From the NCBI RefSeq assembly GCF_905220365.1, contig NC_061136.1, positions 11,697,702-11,761,701 of the forward strand: DNA of 64,000 nt, written 5' to 3'. This document shows, piece after piece, positions 52,781 through 64,000 of the stretch (its first letter is position 1; every line of letters starts with the position of its first letter). The notes under the pieces are model-generated. The model was not told the DNA's origin and made no database searches. It saw only the letters and a list, made by a program, of their open reading frames with translations. The position numbers and the translations under genes are program-made. The stretch is from Vanessa cardui. Lineage: Eukaryota > Arthropoda > Insecta > Lepidoptera > Nymphalidae.

Positions 52781-55700
52781 CGTTTGTGGCTGTGTGTGCG
52801 TGACGTTACATGATACAAGAGATATGTGTCATGATTACATACTGTACATTCTTTGATCATTCGATTAAATTAGTGCGTAATTAAATACTTAGCTGTAAAG
52901 GTGAATATGTAAACACATATTACTCATATACATATACAAACTAGAAACAAATATTTTTAATACGATTTTTATACACTGATAAAAGATTTAAGGTTTGTTT
53001 TTTTGAGCCCATGGAACAAATAATTGAAAGCGGGTAAACCCGATAGTGAAATAGTAGATTTACAATAGCATAGTATATATCTATATACATCTACTTATAG
53101 CTATATAGATATAGTCGAAGATTCATACCTATTTCGCATATTGTGAGCGATATTCTTAGCATTGTTTAAAATAAGAAGTAGTTATGTTGATAACAACAAT
53201 AATTATTAGCAACAATATTATTTCAATAAAGAACTATTGATGTCGGTTAACAGCTCTGATATGAACTGAATGCTAAATTTTTTAATGCTGAATGTTTTAA
53301 TTAAGTAATAAAAAAAATCGTTCATATTTTTGATTAATACTTGGATTGTTTGTTAAATATTACTTTTTTGTGGTTTAATATTATAATTTGTTCATGTCAT
53401 CTCTATTACTTGACCCAATAAGGGAGTAGGTACTTAACTTTTATTTAATTGCTCGAGTCAATAATACATTGTCTAATTTCTTATTAAATTAATAAAGTAG
53501 TTTTAATATTTCGTAAAAACATTCGTCGGTTTCAGAATTTGCTTGCTTGCATGATTCCAATCGATTAAGAATCGATTTAAATATAATTTTTATTTATTTC
53601 TAGATTAAAACTAACAGAAAAATAATCATATTAAACAGAACTAGATCAATAAATATCTACATTTTAGACATCAGCACACTAACATACGATTCTGAAATTA
53701 TAAAAGGTTTCTATTTTTTTTTTGTTTTACACCGAAGATTAAGAAAATAAAATCATAACAAACTAATGTGATACAAAATTAAATTATACTAAAAATGCTA
53801 AGTTGTATACGATAATGAATACAGGAAATTAATTTGCCTTATTGCAGATATCTTTATGTACATAATACACAAAATTGTTGCTAAATACTCTAGAAATAAA
53901 ATTAGAGGGACCAGTACCAGATAGTGATATCATAGTAATTATGCATTTCTGTAAGGAATATTGTTGTATATTTTGTTATAATTATATAATATACGTAATT
54001 AAAGATGTAATTCAATTAAACGATTGTAATAGTTATAAAATAATTTAAAGTATACCAATTATGGTCATACATTTTTCGGATTGATATTGGTGTAGTTTTG
54101 TAATAAATTGTTAAAATTTATTTTAGTTATAGATACTCTGAATAAATACTATTAAATTATTTTACCCTAAACTGTATTGTTTTTGAATAATTCCTACTAT
54201 CGATTAATGAAGTCAATTTCTTAGTTATTCACCAGTTTAACTATTTTTTGGTTTTGTTTATTTTTTGTATGTTTTTTTTTTCAGATAAGTGGAGCAAAAT
54301 ATCGGGTTCACGAATGGGTAATCGACAATTTTCCTTCTATGACTTGGAGGTGGCTCTGCATCATTGTTCGAATGATTAGTAACATTTTAATTTGTTCCCA
54401 TAATTATTCTACTATATTAAGTTCAAAGATCAACGTTCTTTTATTTTATCGGAGCTATAAGGTCCGAACTACTTGAAGTAAAGGAACAGCAAGAAAACAG
54501 CATTAAATAGTATAGTAATATCTTGAAAGTTACTATTTTTAGAACCATAAATGTGCTAAGTATTTATATTAATCAGTTTTAAGATTGATGGTATGTATTA
54601 CTAACATAGTTTTTTTAATCAGTACGACACGGTTAATAAAGCAACGGTACAATATTGAGGATGTTTTCACAACAGAGATTTAACCAAATAGTGGTCTTTG
54701 CATAGAAAACATCGCACTGCTGTTCACAGACAAATCGAACGTAATCTATAAATCAACTCCTTACCATATAGGTAGGTACACACTTATGATTCCGAATTAT
54801 TTCACTGATTTGCTTGCTTTTAAACGAGCCCTGACTATACTAGCCAATATTTCAGTATTTTATTTAATTTTAAACATTGTTTTTATTTATAGGAATATTA
54901 AAAAAAAGATTGTAAAACAATCTGAAAAGTGACAGGGGTGTTGACCCAAGGGAATTACTAAGTAATTTATAACTGCCTAGTTATTTTATTTTATATTATT
55001 ATAGGACCAAACAAACTTACCTCTGATAATATTCGTATGTTGTTCATTTGTATCTTGTATGGCTAACATACTTGAATGGAATTTATTAATTTCCTTAAAA
55101 AATAATTTAAATATTACTTAAAGTACTAATAGAAGTCTACTTATTTTAAATATATTGCTGAGACATATTTCAATGTTGAAATACATATAAAATAATACCT
55201 ACCAATATACCTGGCCATGTCCCAATGATGGGCTATTGTCAGGTTATTGATATTTTATAAATTTGTATTTATGTGTCTTTTAAAGCTTGTAACAAATGCA
55301 ATCTATATTTTATTTATTTATCTAAAGACCGATATCGACTTGCACTGTATTCTCTTGTTGTTTTTTTATTTTGTAAAAACTCTTTCGAATGACCTACACA
55401 CCATATTTTCAACTTTTTGATAGCTGGCCAGAAAATATCACGCAACAGCCAACACCAACTGTACAAAATACTATTTACATAAGAGAGATACTTGCGTACT
55501 TAAATAAACAGAAACGGGTACATAGTATGCAAGATTAGAATAGATGGGATTACGCTTTCTTATGTTCAGTTGTTCAAACAATATTTTTGATAGTGTTGGT
55601 AATTTAAAAAACTTTTCAAACGTCGAAGTATTCTCTAATTTTGCTTTTCGTTTAACATGTGTAGAGATTTTTGTATTAAAAATCTGTTGAAAAAAGCCTT

Positions 55701-58317
55701 ATAAATAACGGTATAATTGCTTGAAACGATATACCTACAAGGAATTTTTTTTATTCGATCATACGATTAACGTTCTAAATCGTTTTTATATTATTTTGTA
55801 AATGTTCCTATTTCTTGCAATAAATAAAATGTAGATATTTGTACCTGAAAGACGTGTAGATGCGGTTTTAATTGGAAAAGTAATGAGATTATTTTATTTT
55901 ACATTTGAATAATATTCAATTGATTTTTGAATTACGCACAATATTCAATCAATTTATATTGTGTTGATTGTTGCTTCAAAGTTTTAATTTCCTATATTCA
56001 CTTAGAATATATTTGAATAGCGTTCATAACAAGTTACATATAAAATAGCATAAGAAACTTAAAAATTAAGAGTATTTTGGGTATAACAATAGAATAGTTT
56101 GACGTAATATGTTATGTTTTATTAAAAATAGTGCGAGAACTACGTTAACCACGATAGGCTTCTCTGAGACGTTTATATACAAAGTAGACAAAATTATGAT
56201 TTATCTGTCATTAGATCCATATTTGCAAATAGGATATTCGATGCCATAACTAATTTTTGACCTGCCAACTGCATTCCACTGTATTACTGTATTTACCTGT
56301 AATTAATTACTTGTGATAACATTTTTCTCGCCAATTATTTTTAAGTTTGTTTTATTTTTATTAAGAAATTTTCGTCTAAAAATAATCGTGCAACACAATT
56401 TTAGACGAGACGTTCCCAAATGTTTTGTAATAACGAAATGTATTTGAAATGATAATGGAAATAATGCTGACGTTCGTTTCAAATCATCATCGAGAGTTCT
56501 TAAGATTCTAAGTTAAGTTAAGTTCTATGTCTAAAAATAGCAATAAATTTGCGTTTCACGAGATTGGCATTGCAGTCCTCTAATCTCAGAAGACTAAAGT
56601 CTTGTGAAGAACTGATACTATGGATCTATCAGTTGTACGTCATAATTTTTAGTACATATTACGTTGAGTGTCATAAGTAATTGGACATAAAAATTGTGAC
56701 GAATTATGCACTGGCTGCAAAACAAATGAGTGTATTTTAGACGAACTCTGCTCAAACAGGATAAACGCTTAGTCATCACGAGTGTTATGAACAGCTTATA
56801 GATTTATTGTCTAAAGCGATTTAAGTAAGGCATTCGTAATTTGTAAGTGAGCGAATTTTACCAATTTTCGCCGATAGTGGCTAATACTTGAGAGCAGTTC
56901 AATATTTGTATAGACTAAGTTTTTCACTCGTGTCTTATAAGTGCTTCCATTGTCATTAGCTTAAACGATTTTTAAACATTCTAGTCGTGTAGTGGTTGTT
57001 AAAATGTTCCTACGTCACGCATAAGTATTAATTAGCTTAAGTATTATATATTATGCGATGTGTTTAATATATTTACGTACAAAATGTGATTATTGCTTTG
57101 ATATGCCATGTGAAACTTTGCTATATTAAATATATTTTCATTATTCTTTTGTTTCTTTTAAATTAATTTCTTATTCAACGAGTTGTCAAATCTGGTAAGT
57201 AAATTAAATTTGGTATTTTAATTAAATTATATACTTGATTTATTACACTTATTTTGAAGCTTTTAGTTGAATTTATAAAAGTCGGAATATCTCTTGTTTG
57301 TTCATGTTACTTAAATTAAACGTAAAATGTATTAAATCACTATTATACTTTTATCAAAGGTAACTGCGGCATGACTTTGTGCAAGCCCGTATGTTTGGGT
57401 AAGACAAGATAAATCAATCCCAATCTATACACTGCGAAATGTTAATATGATATATGTTTAAGTTTCGGTGTTTAGACTTGTGTGTTGTCGTTGTGTTAAG
57501 ACAGGAATTATAGCTTATTAATTATATTAGGTTAGTGATTCTTATACATGTATACGGGGAGAGATGGTACTTATAATAAATAATGTTTGAATTAGTTGCC
57601 TGCCTAAATAAGTAAGTAGTAAATACTGTAATATATTTTGGTCGACGTTGTTACTTCTAAAGATGAAATATTAATGATACCAGTTAAGATTAAACCTTCA
57701 ATTATCTTGTGAAATTATGTTAACAAACTAAGTATAGTGTAAGACGGATATGCTCTATCAGGATTTACTCGGGAGTGTCGGCGTGGAGCGAGAAATTCCT
57801 AGACAAACATTCATACATAGGTGCAAGCATGTTTTCGAAATTAAGCACACGTGCTTGGAAGCCTAAATGGATCATCATACTCTAATATATGTAGTAAAAT
57901 TGTAACAATGTTACATACATGTCGAACTGATAACCTCCTATTTTTAGAAGTCGGTTAATAAGTGTTATGAGCAAATTTAAGCTCCAATATATATATTTTT
58001 TTGAAATACATGGGTAATTATATAATGACACCTACTTGTACAATGATCGTTAAATATTTTTAATTGTATGTCAGCAAAGTCCGAGTATCTGTTTTACACT
58101 TTTGATACATGCCCTGTGCCTTAAATTTGCATGTGGATATAATTTCCGACCACATTATATACGTTGCGTCTGCGCAAAACATTTACATACACGTACCAAA
58201 CCAAAAAGCATGTATTTGAAGTGGATGTCTCAAAATCAAGTGTTTTCAAGTTCGTATCTAATTTCCACGAACTCTCCGCAAACAATTGATACTGACAAGG
58301 AATGTTTTGAATTTTAG
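52781..58317 (+). other. Longest spacer in the array (F17-F18)
   Basis: 5.5 kb, very AT-rich. The only notable content is the decayed FLYWCH exon at 54285-54379 and a short RTE-like piece at about 57925-57960. No RNA gene or intact mobile element recognised. Confidence 0.5.
54285..54379 (+). pseudogene. mod(mdg4): Decayed FLYWCH variable exon (or short tail exon)
   Basis: A strong acceptor (T-run then TTCAG ending 54284) with AT completing an Asp codon opens 31 residues starting DKWSKISGSRMGNRQFSFYD, then a stop. The start resembles a FLYWCH lead-in such as F17 (VTSRRGNPMIIYNG). In a neighbouring frame, bases 54341-54358 encode TWRWLC, like the Trp-x-Cys core, but no second Cys or His pair follows. 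The picture is a FLYWCH exon broken by frameshift and truncation. The preserved acceptor means a short tail could still be spliced in. Confidence 0.45.
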
Positions 58318-58553
58318 ACAACGAAGCTGTCCTGATACCGACTAGGAGTGGTAAGAAGTTCCTACTCATGCTGAATGGATATACGTATTCGCAGATTAAC
58401 TATACCGTGCACTGGTCTTGCTCTTCCAAAGCTCAGGGTTGTACCGCCAAGGTACGCTATAAGCCCAACGGTCAAGTGGTTAAAGTCAACACAGAGCACA
58501 ATCATCCGCCGCCTCGATATTTAATTAAAGATGGAAATTATTATAAAGTGTAA
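58318..58553 (+). CDS. mod(mdg4): Mod(mdg4) variable terminal exon F18 (FLYWCH)
   Basis: Encodes 78 residues. Acceptor TTGAATTTTAG ending 58317; AC completes an Asp codon. Reads DNEAVLIPTRSGKKFLLMLN, GYTYSQINYT, VHWSCSSKAQGCTAKVRY and EHNHPPPR, with a short tail LIKDGNYYKV. Its lead GYTYSQ and core CSSK resemble the next exon F19, only 264 bp away, suggesting local duplication. Confidence 0.93.
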
Positions 58554-58817
58554 CTGCGAAATTACAAGAAACAACAACTTCTTAACACGTGCAGAAACTA
58601 CTTTTTTCATTGGTGATTTTTTTTTCTAGAATATATAAGTGTTAATAAGTAATATGTTTTTCTCAAAAAGTCGAAGGACATTTTTATTTACGAAAATATT
58701 TTATTATACGAATAAATATATTTTCAGACAAGTCAAGTTGCCTTATTATTTAAGATTACCAAAACTATTATTCTGGTTTTGTGTTTTAACCGATACTAAA
58801 AAAAGTTGGCATTTCAG

Positions 58818-59215
58818 ACGTGCAGTTCATACCTACCGAAAAAGGAAAATATATTTTGGTGCTAAAAGGATTTACGTATTCACAAGTCGGAGGAAGATTC
58901 TTCTACTGTTCGTCGAAACACATGGGTTGTCGAGCGCGGGTACGACTCATGGCGGGCAAGTTAATAGCGTCAGGCGATGCACACAATCACGCTCCGCCAT
59001 CGCACGCGCGGTGCGGCAATGGTGCCTTCGTCCAACTGCGGCCTAGATCCCAAGCTGTATCAGTTCCTCCCACTGTTACATCTGCAATCCTGCCATCCCC
59101 CATAACATCGCCTCGAGCTGCTTCACTAGCTCTCCATGCCTTAAATTTCCCAAGAATCTTACCCAAAACAGACTTATGGCCTAAACTACCTACGGAGGAG
59201 AAAAAGGATCATTAG
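58818..59215 (+). CDS. mod(mdg4): Mod(mdg4) variable terminal exon F19 (FLYWCH, Trp replaced by Phe)
   Basis: Encodes 132 residues. Acceptor GGCATTTCAG ending 58817; AC completes an Asp codon. Reads DVQFIPTEKGKYILVLKGFT, RFFYCSSKHMGCRARVRL and AHNHAPPSH. The Trp of the FLYWCH name is Phe here (RFFYC). A Ser/Pro-rich 60-residue tail ends LPTEEKKDH. Related to F18 by GFTYSQ/GYTYSQ and CSSK. Confidence 0.92.
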
Positions 59216-59768
59216 TATCAAGGGAACATAGATAGCTTGAACGAAATAATTTTATCATAGTATATAATACGAGGACAAGTTTTCAGCTGTGGAAATAGGT
59301 TTCATAATTGTAGGTGCGGATTTCCATCCAATAAGTGACGTCACAGCTGCAAGTTGTTAAACTATAAAATAGATAATTGTTTATAAACAAAAATGACGAA
59401 TGTTAACTTATTTAATGATCTCTAAAAGATTATGTATATAATTCGAAAAGCTGTGCGTTTTAGATTAATAGCTTAGCTTTCGACGATATCTCAATACGAT
59501 ACGTAATTCGGTGATATTTTTAGTACGTAAATTATGAGCCTTATTATATATTTCATTCATTAGAATGACTTCTACTTATAAATGTTATTTTTGACTATCG
59601 TTTGGATAAATTTATTTTATTGTTTTATCATAGACAGCTATGTATATGAATTAAATTTTGCTTAAAGTAATCTGTTTTTCATTACGATACATCACAAACA
59701 CATCTACAATGTACCATATTGACATTCTTAATCATCTGAAGTTTATTAGACTTGTTTTTCTGTCACAG
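59216..59768 (+). other. Spacer F19-F20
   Basis: 550 bp of AT-rich noncoding sequence; nothing else seen. Confidence 0.5.
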
Positions 59769-59953
59769 ATGTTAGATTTGGATTAGGACAACGAGGAAAC
59801 CCGTGTTTAATTATAGGGTCTCGTAGATTTAGACGTGAATATAATTCGGGTTCTAGAACAACGTGGCGTTGCTGTAAGAGAGGCTGCCTTGCCACGGCAG
59901 TCACACTTGGGAAGAAACTCATAAAAATTAGAAATGAACATTTACATTCATGA
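59769..59953 (+). CDS. mod(mdg4): Mod(mdg4) variable terminal exon F20 (FLYWCH)
   Basis: Encodes 61 residues, the shortest FLYWCH exon, with no ATG-led frame. Acceptor TTTTTCTGTCACAG ending 59768; AT completes an Asp codon. Reads DVRFGLGQRGNPCLIIGSRR, FRREYNSGSRTTWRCCKRGC, LATAVTL and NEHLHS. Spacing is Cys-x4-Cys with an extra adjacent Cys; the His pair is HLH and the protein ends one residue later. An opposite-strand ORF covers the same bases and is a shadow. Confidence 0.9.
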
Positions 59954-60160
59954 TATCTTTTGATTTTTATCACCACAGTATTTAATTTATCAAGAGCGGC
60001 GGAAGAACTTCAATATTATAATTTTATTTAAAAAATATTTGTATTTACATTGGAAGTGAAATAAATCGGTTATATAACATAATTAACAGAGCTTTTATTA
60101 ACTGATACTTTATGTCCATGAACGATTGTCATCGAATATTAATCGCATTTGTGGTAACAG

Positions 60161-60348
60161 GTGCAACAGTATACATCTCAACAAAGGGCACTATGCGCTT
60201 GTTGTTTCAAGGAATCCACTTTTCCAAAAATTACCAGAACGGCTGCAGAATATCTTGGAAATGCAACAAGGTGGGGTGCATCGCTCGCGTCAACACCATT
60301 GATGGAGTCGTTGTCTCTATTAAGAACAAGCATAACCATATTTCATAA
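60161..60348 (+). CDS. mod(mdg4): Mod(mdg4) variable terminal exon F21 (FLYWCH)
   Basis: Encodes 62 residues. Acceptor TTTGTGGTAACAG ending 60160; GT completes a Gly codon. Reads GATVYISTKGTMRLLFQGIH, ISWKCNKVGCIARVNT and NKHNHIS. Cys-x4-Cys spacing. Only 207 bp after F20, with which it shares compactness. Confidence 0.92.
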
Positions 60349-61448
60349 TTAAATCCGTTGATGGTCATAAAGTAGGTTCCTATTTAACGTATGTAACGTA
60401 GGAGTGTGTATGTACGTTAGTGAAATGGAAATTGAGGATTAATTTTATTACCACATCACTTTGAAGATTCAACATGTGCAATTTAAATTAAATCTAGGAT
60501 ACGTTGCGTAGTATAGTGTTTAGTAGGAAATATTTTTTTTTTAAATATATAATCTTAAATGTGTTTGAATAAATATATCTGGAAGAGATTGTTGGTACGA
60601 ATAAATGACGTAAAAGAAAAACATAATTTTGTCGCAAGTGATTATTCAGCATGTTGTGGTAATAAATCAATTTTTAAAGCTTATTGTGCTAAAGTACTTG
60701 ATGCAAAGTTTCGTGTTAGTGTTAAGGTTTTTTGAATTAAGTGTAAATAATTAATAACGGCCATATTATTAGTATGTTACCAAACACTATTTAATATTTC
60801 TATTATTGTAAGATAAAATAATGTAATTTAAATGAAAACATAAGGACTAAGGAATCTATTAATGAATTATCCAACCCAGCCCAATCGCTTAAGATGTCCC
60901 GCGTTATATATTAAGAAGAAGACGGACGTATCGATAGCTTGCTATATCTTAAACCCTGGTAAAGGATGCCCATGTTTAAACCAATACATAATCGGAGGAA
61001 GCTATTTCGCTTACCTTAATTACTAAATGTATGCTATTTAACTCTAAAAACGAATACGCTTTTGAGTTAAAACAGGAAACTCAAGATAGGACTAGTGCTT
61101 AGAGCCTGAGTGAGGTTGTCATTGCTTCAATCGTTTTGTCAAAATCATTGATGGGCAATTTTTTTTTGCTTTTATTGCATGGATAGAATTGTAGATTGAA
61201 TACAAATATGTAACATCGGCCAAAAAATCGACCATTTTTAGAAGATCATTTAAAACCCATAAAGGCTAGCTTTTTATCTTTCTTTCTTGTCCACTATTCC
61301 TTTGAATAATACTCCGTCTGCTGGATAAGTAAATCATTTGAAATATTTGATTTAATAGATTGATTTTGATAATTAAAAGTAACGTGGCATCGTATTTATA
61401 AGGCATTTTGTTTCTGGTTTCTCATAATCATTTTTACAACTGTTTTAG
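60349..61448 (+). other. Spacer F21-F22
   Basis: 1.1 kb, AT-rich. A slightly GC-richer bit at 60870-61000 has no phase-compatible finger. Nothing else recognised. Confidence 0.5.
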
Positions 61449-61648
61449 ATTGCGAGTATGCATGGTTTTCTGTATCCAGATTCGGCAAACCCCAACTTCG
61501 CATCGGTATATTTAAGTTCTGCCTGCTAACCACATCAGGGTCTAAGAAGAAATGGCGTTGTGTGAACCAAGCAAGGGGATGCCGAGCGAAGGTCACCACA
61601 ATCGATAATAATATTGTTCAAGTTGCTAACAATCATAATCACAGGTAA
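61449..61648 (+). CDS. mod(mdg4): Mod(mdg4) variable terminal exon F22 (FLYWCH)
   Basis: Encodes 66 residues; there is no start-led frame. Acceptor ACTGTTTTAG ending 61448; AT completes an Asp codon. Reads DCEYAWFSVSRFGKPQLRIG, KKWRCVNQARGCRAKVTT and NNHNHR then TAA. The end reads CACAG|GTAAAG (61640-61650), a good 5' splice site overlapping the stop, so further splicing after the finger is conceivable. Confidence 0.9.
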
Positions 61649-62969
61649 AGCGACACCGTTTAAACTATATCCAAGTCAAAAATACTCGCGCGACATGTGA
61701 CTTTGGTTGCGGGCTGATTGTATATCGTCAGTGGCGTAGCTATCGTAGAGCCAGAAGGTGCAGTGCACCAAGGCCCCAGAGTTCAGGGGGCCCTTTAAAC
61801 TAAACCTTTAGCTTCTGTAGCTAGAAAATCACGATCTGCGCACAAGATTTCTTATTTGGTATCTAAAATTTTAATGGGTAATTATTAGTTAAAGAGGGAT
61901 GGGAAAGAGGTTGTGAGGGCCCGATTCTTTGACTATGCACCGGGGCCCTTCCTTACCTAGCTACGTCACTGTATATCGTGGTGAACCTTATTTGCAAAAT
62001 TGTATACTGGAATCACTCTAAAAATACCAAAAAAATGTATTAAGTAGTACTTTCGAATTGCTAGAAAATGCAAGATATAAGGCACGTTTTTTTTTAATTG
62101 TAATTTGTTAGGTAATATTTTATGTACTCGTGTATGTACATGTAATAATTCTAAACTAATTTAAAGTGTATGTGATTTTACTCTGGTCTAAGACTGTTTA
62201 CTAAATATACTTAATAGTAAGAAAATATCCTGACACAATTGCTAAAAACTAAATTGCCAAGCTTGTAAAAAATAACAATATATAAAATAGGGATAGGAAT
62301 TCAATACAAAAATACGACACATTCCGATGAATAGTCGAAATCCAACACTTAAATAATAATAATTATAAAAGGATCTTATTAGTTTAAATTGTTATTGATT
62401 AAATAATTTTGAGATTTATGTTGTATGCTAGTGTGCAAGTTCGATTTTACGTATTACCTCTTTTAGAACTTCAGTATTCCTCTAGGATATTATTATAATC
62501 GAGGTTATAGTTATGGGAATATATAATGTTGCTTTTTATCTTTTGACATAACCATGTGAACCAATGATGGAAAAGTAATCAGTAATCGAATAATATATGT
62601 GTTGAACATTTAGTGATCATGGAAGATTGAAAACAAGAAACTATGACTTATAATGAACACTTTGCGTAATCAAAATTTGCGTAATATCTAATTTTATCTA
62701 TCTTTATCTATTAGTAAAGATACATCTCAGTCAAAAAAGAATGCGACTATTATAAAAATAAAATAATGTACTCAAATTGTATTGTTTTTTATTTAAATTT
62801 TCGCATTAAAGATTAAAACTAGTTTTGTTTTTTTATTACCAACATTTATACATAACTTATACCAATCTAATAAGATATTTCCACTGTTATTTATAGGTTT
62901 ATTATAGATAGCTTTAAGTAAAATATTGAATTATCAAGGATTTCATTGTAATATTTTTCTTATTGACAG
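61649..62969 (+). other. Spacer F22-F23
   Basis: 1.3 kb of AT-rich sequence containing the hAT MITE and nothing else I recognise. Confidence 0.5.
61729..61971. mobile_element. hAT-type MITE with 8-bp target duplication
   Basis: Ends are CAGTGGCGTAGCT and AGCTACGTCACTG (one mismatch as inverted repeats). The exact 8-bp TATATCGT flanks both sides (61721-61728 and 61972-61979). Terminal CAGTG...CACTG and an 8-bp duplication define hAT elements. At 243 bp it is noncoding. It lies in the spacer between F22 and F23. Confidence 0.88.
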
Positions 62970-63178
62970 CGATAGAGCAGCCGGGCGCCATAAAGTTTGA
63001 GATGACGAAGTTTGGTAACCCTACCATTGCCTGGGGTAACTACAGATTCATAAAGAAACTTACGAGACGACTGAAAACCTGGTGGGAGTGCACGGCGAGG
63101 AAGAGCTCGGGCTGCCGATGTGTGGCTGTCACTGTTGACAATCGTCTCATTAAGCTCAACGGATGGCACAACCACTAA
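62970..63178 (+). CDS. mod(mdg4): Mod(mdg4) variable terminal exon F23 (FLYWCH)
   Basis: Encodes 69 residues. Acceptor TTCTTATTGACAG ending 62969; CG completes an Ala codon. Reads AIEQPGAIKFEMTKFGNPTI, AWGNYRF, TWWECTARKSSGCRCVAVT and GWHNH, with the stop immediately after the last zinc-binding His. Last exon recognised; the array may go on past the right edge. Confidence 0.92.
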
Positions 63179-64000
63179 AACACACTTTTATTCCCAACTT
63201 CGTTAGATCAGAAGTGATGTGCATTTGATTGTACTTTATACCGGAACTCTGATAAAATAATGATTAATAATAATCCTTCTGGCTTAGTACCATCATCTGT
63301 CTATTCGAAACAGCTGCCATCTCTTATCACGACGGCATAAGGTCTTTTAACATGTGTGATTGTATTTTTAAACTTTGTAAAGTTTCCAAATTAATATAGC
63401 GTATGCACTTATAGGATTTAACTGAAACTACATAACATATGGTGATTTAATTAGGAACTATTTTCGAGTCAAATTTACTGATAAAGTGTATCGAAATTCA
63501 TAATTGAAAACAATAGTTAAGGCCTATTTAAAAATCTTTATTAACACTTATTTTTGGTTATATAATATACGTTCACGCATCACGGAATTTATTAAGTTCG
63601 GCACTTTTGTGAAGATTTCTGCCATAGTACCATGGTGCAGGGGGCGCGCGAAAAGATACGTCAGATTCCAATACAATTTTTGTTTTGTATTCATTAATTT
63701 CTAGAGTAATTATCGATTTTTAGAAATAAGTTAAAATTAATAAGAACTTCGAGTATGTGAAATTTAACACGTTTATGCAATAATATTTTCATATCTCTAA
63801 ACATGTTCTTAGAAAAATTAATTCTTATTTTTAAGATGAAAGTAAATTTATCGTGTTTCTATTCTTTTTGACTTAATTTTGACTTTAAGTGTTTTTTTTT
63901 TATTTTATATTTAAACTTGTGTAATGATTATACACAGTATTAAAGTCTCATCTAAAATAAGTAAATTTCTAGATAAATCCATCATTAGGCGTGTATTTTC
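63179..64000 (+). other. Right flank after F23
   Basis: AT-rich 3' UTR or intron sequence. The ORF at 63504-63704 has no domain-like features. No end-of-gene marker is visible, so more variable exons may follow. Confidence 0.5.

Overview
The window looks like nuclear DNA from a lepidopteran insect, probably a butterfly. It is AT-rich, has GT-AG introns, and carries dispersed repeats typical of Lepidoptera: a tRNA-derived SINE, a Metulj-like SINE, fragments of an RTE-like element and a hAT-type MITE. There are no bacterial-style operons.

Left part (about 1-4184, minus strand): seven exons of a cholinesterase/carboxylesterase-fold protein with a signal peptide. The fold motifs are present, but the nucleophile serine is replaced by glycine, so it is probably a catalytically dead, adhesion-type relative. 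Its 3' end lies beyond the left edge of the window. Region 4185-12645 is noncoding and rich in transposon debris, including a Jockey/CR1-like retroelement nested inside an older RTE fragment.

Main locus (12646 to at least 63178, plus strand): modifier of mdg4, mod(mdg4). Three constitutive exons (12671-12881, 12969-13526, 13604-13678) encode a BTB/POZ domain, a basic Ser/Pro-rich linker and an acidic stretch. The third ends after the first base of a codon. About 12 kb further on begins an array of 23 alternative terminal exons, each encoding one FLYWCH zinc finger and its own stop. All 23 have an AG acceptor that leaves exactly two bases to complete the split codon, so any of them can be joined to the common exons. 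Two further candidate tails lack an intact FLYWCH: a 17-residue tail at 13919-13971 and a decayed FLYWCH exon at 54285-54379. All recognised variable exons are on the plus strand, unlike Drosophila, where some lie on the opposite strand.

How it works together: by analogy with Drosophila (established there, inferred here), the shared BTB part dimerises and builds chromatin or insulator complexes. The interchangeable FLYWCH finger sets the partner or target, and joining may involve trans-splicing between separate pre-mRNAs. The most notable unexplained signal is a cluster of 5'-splice-site-like GGTA motifs at about 13998-14430, just downstream of the last common exon, partly embedded in a ~256-bp tandem duplication. 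Spaces between variable exons hold AT-rich 3' UTR/intron sequence, a few GC islands that could be internal promoters, and mobile elements.
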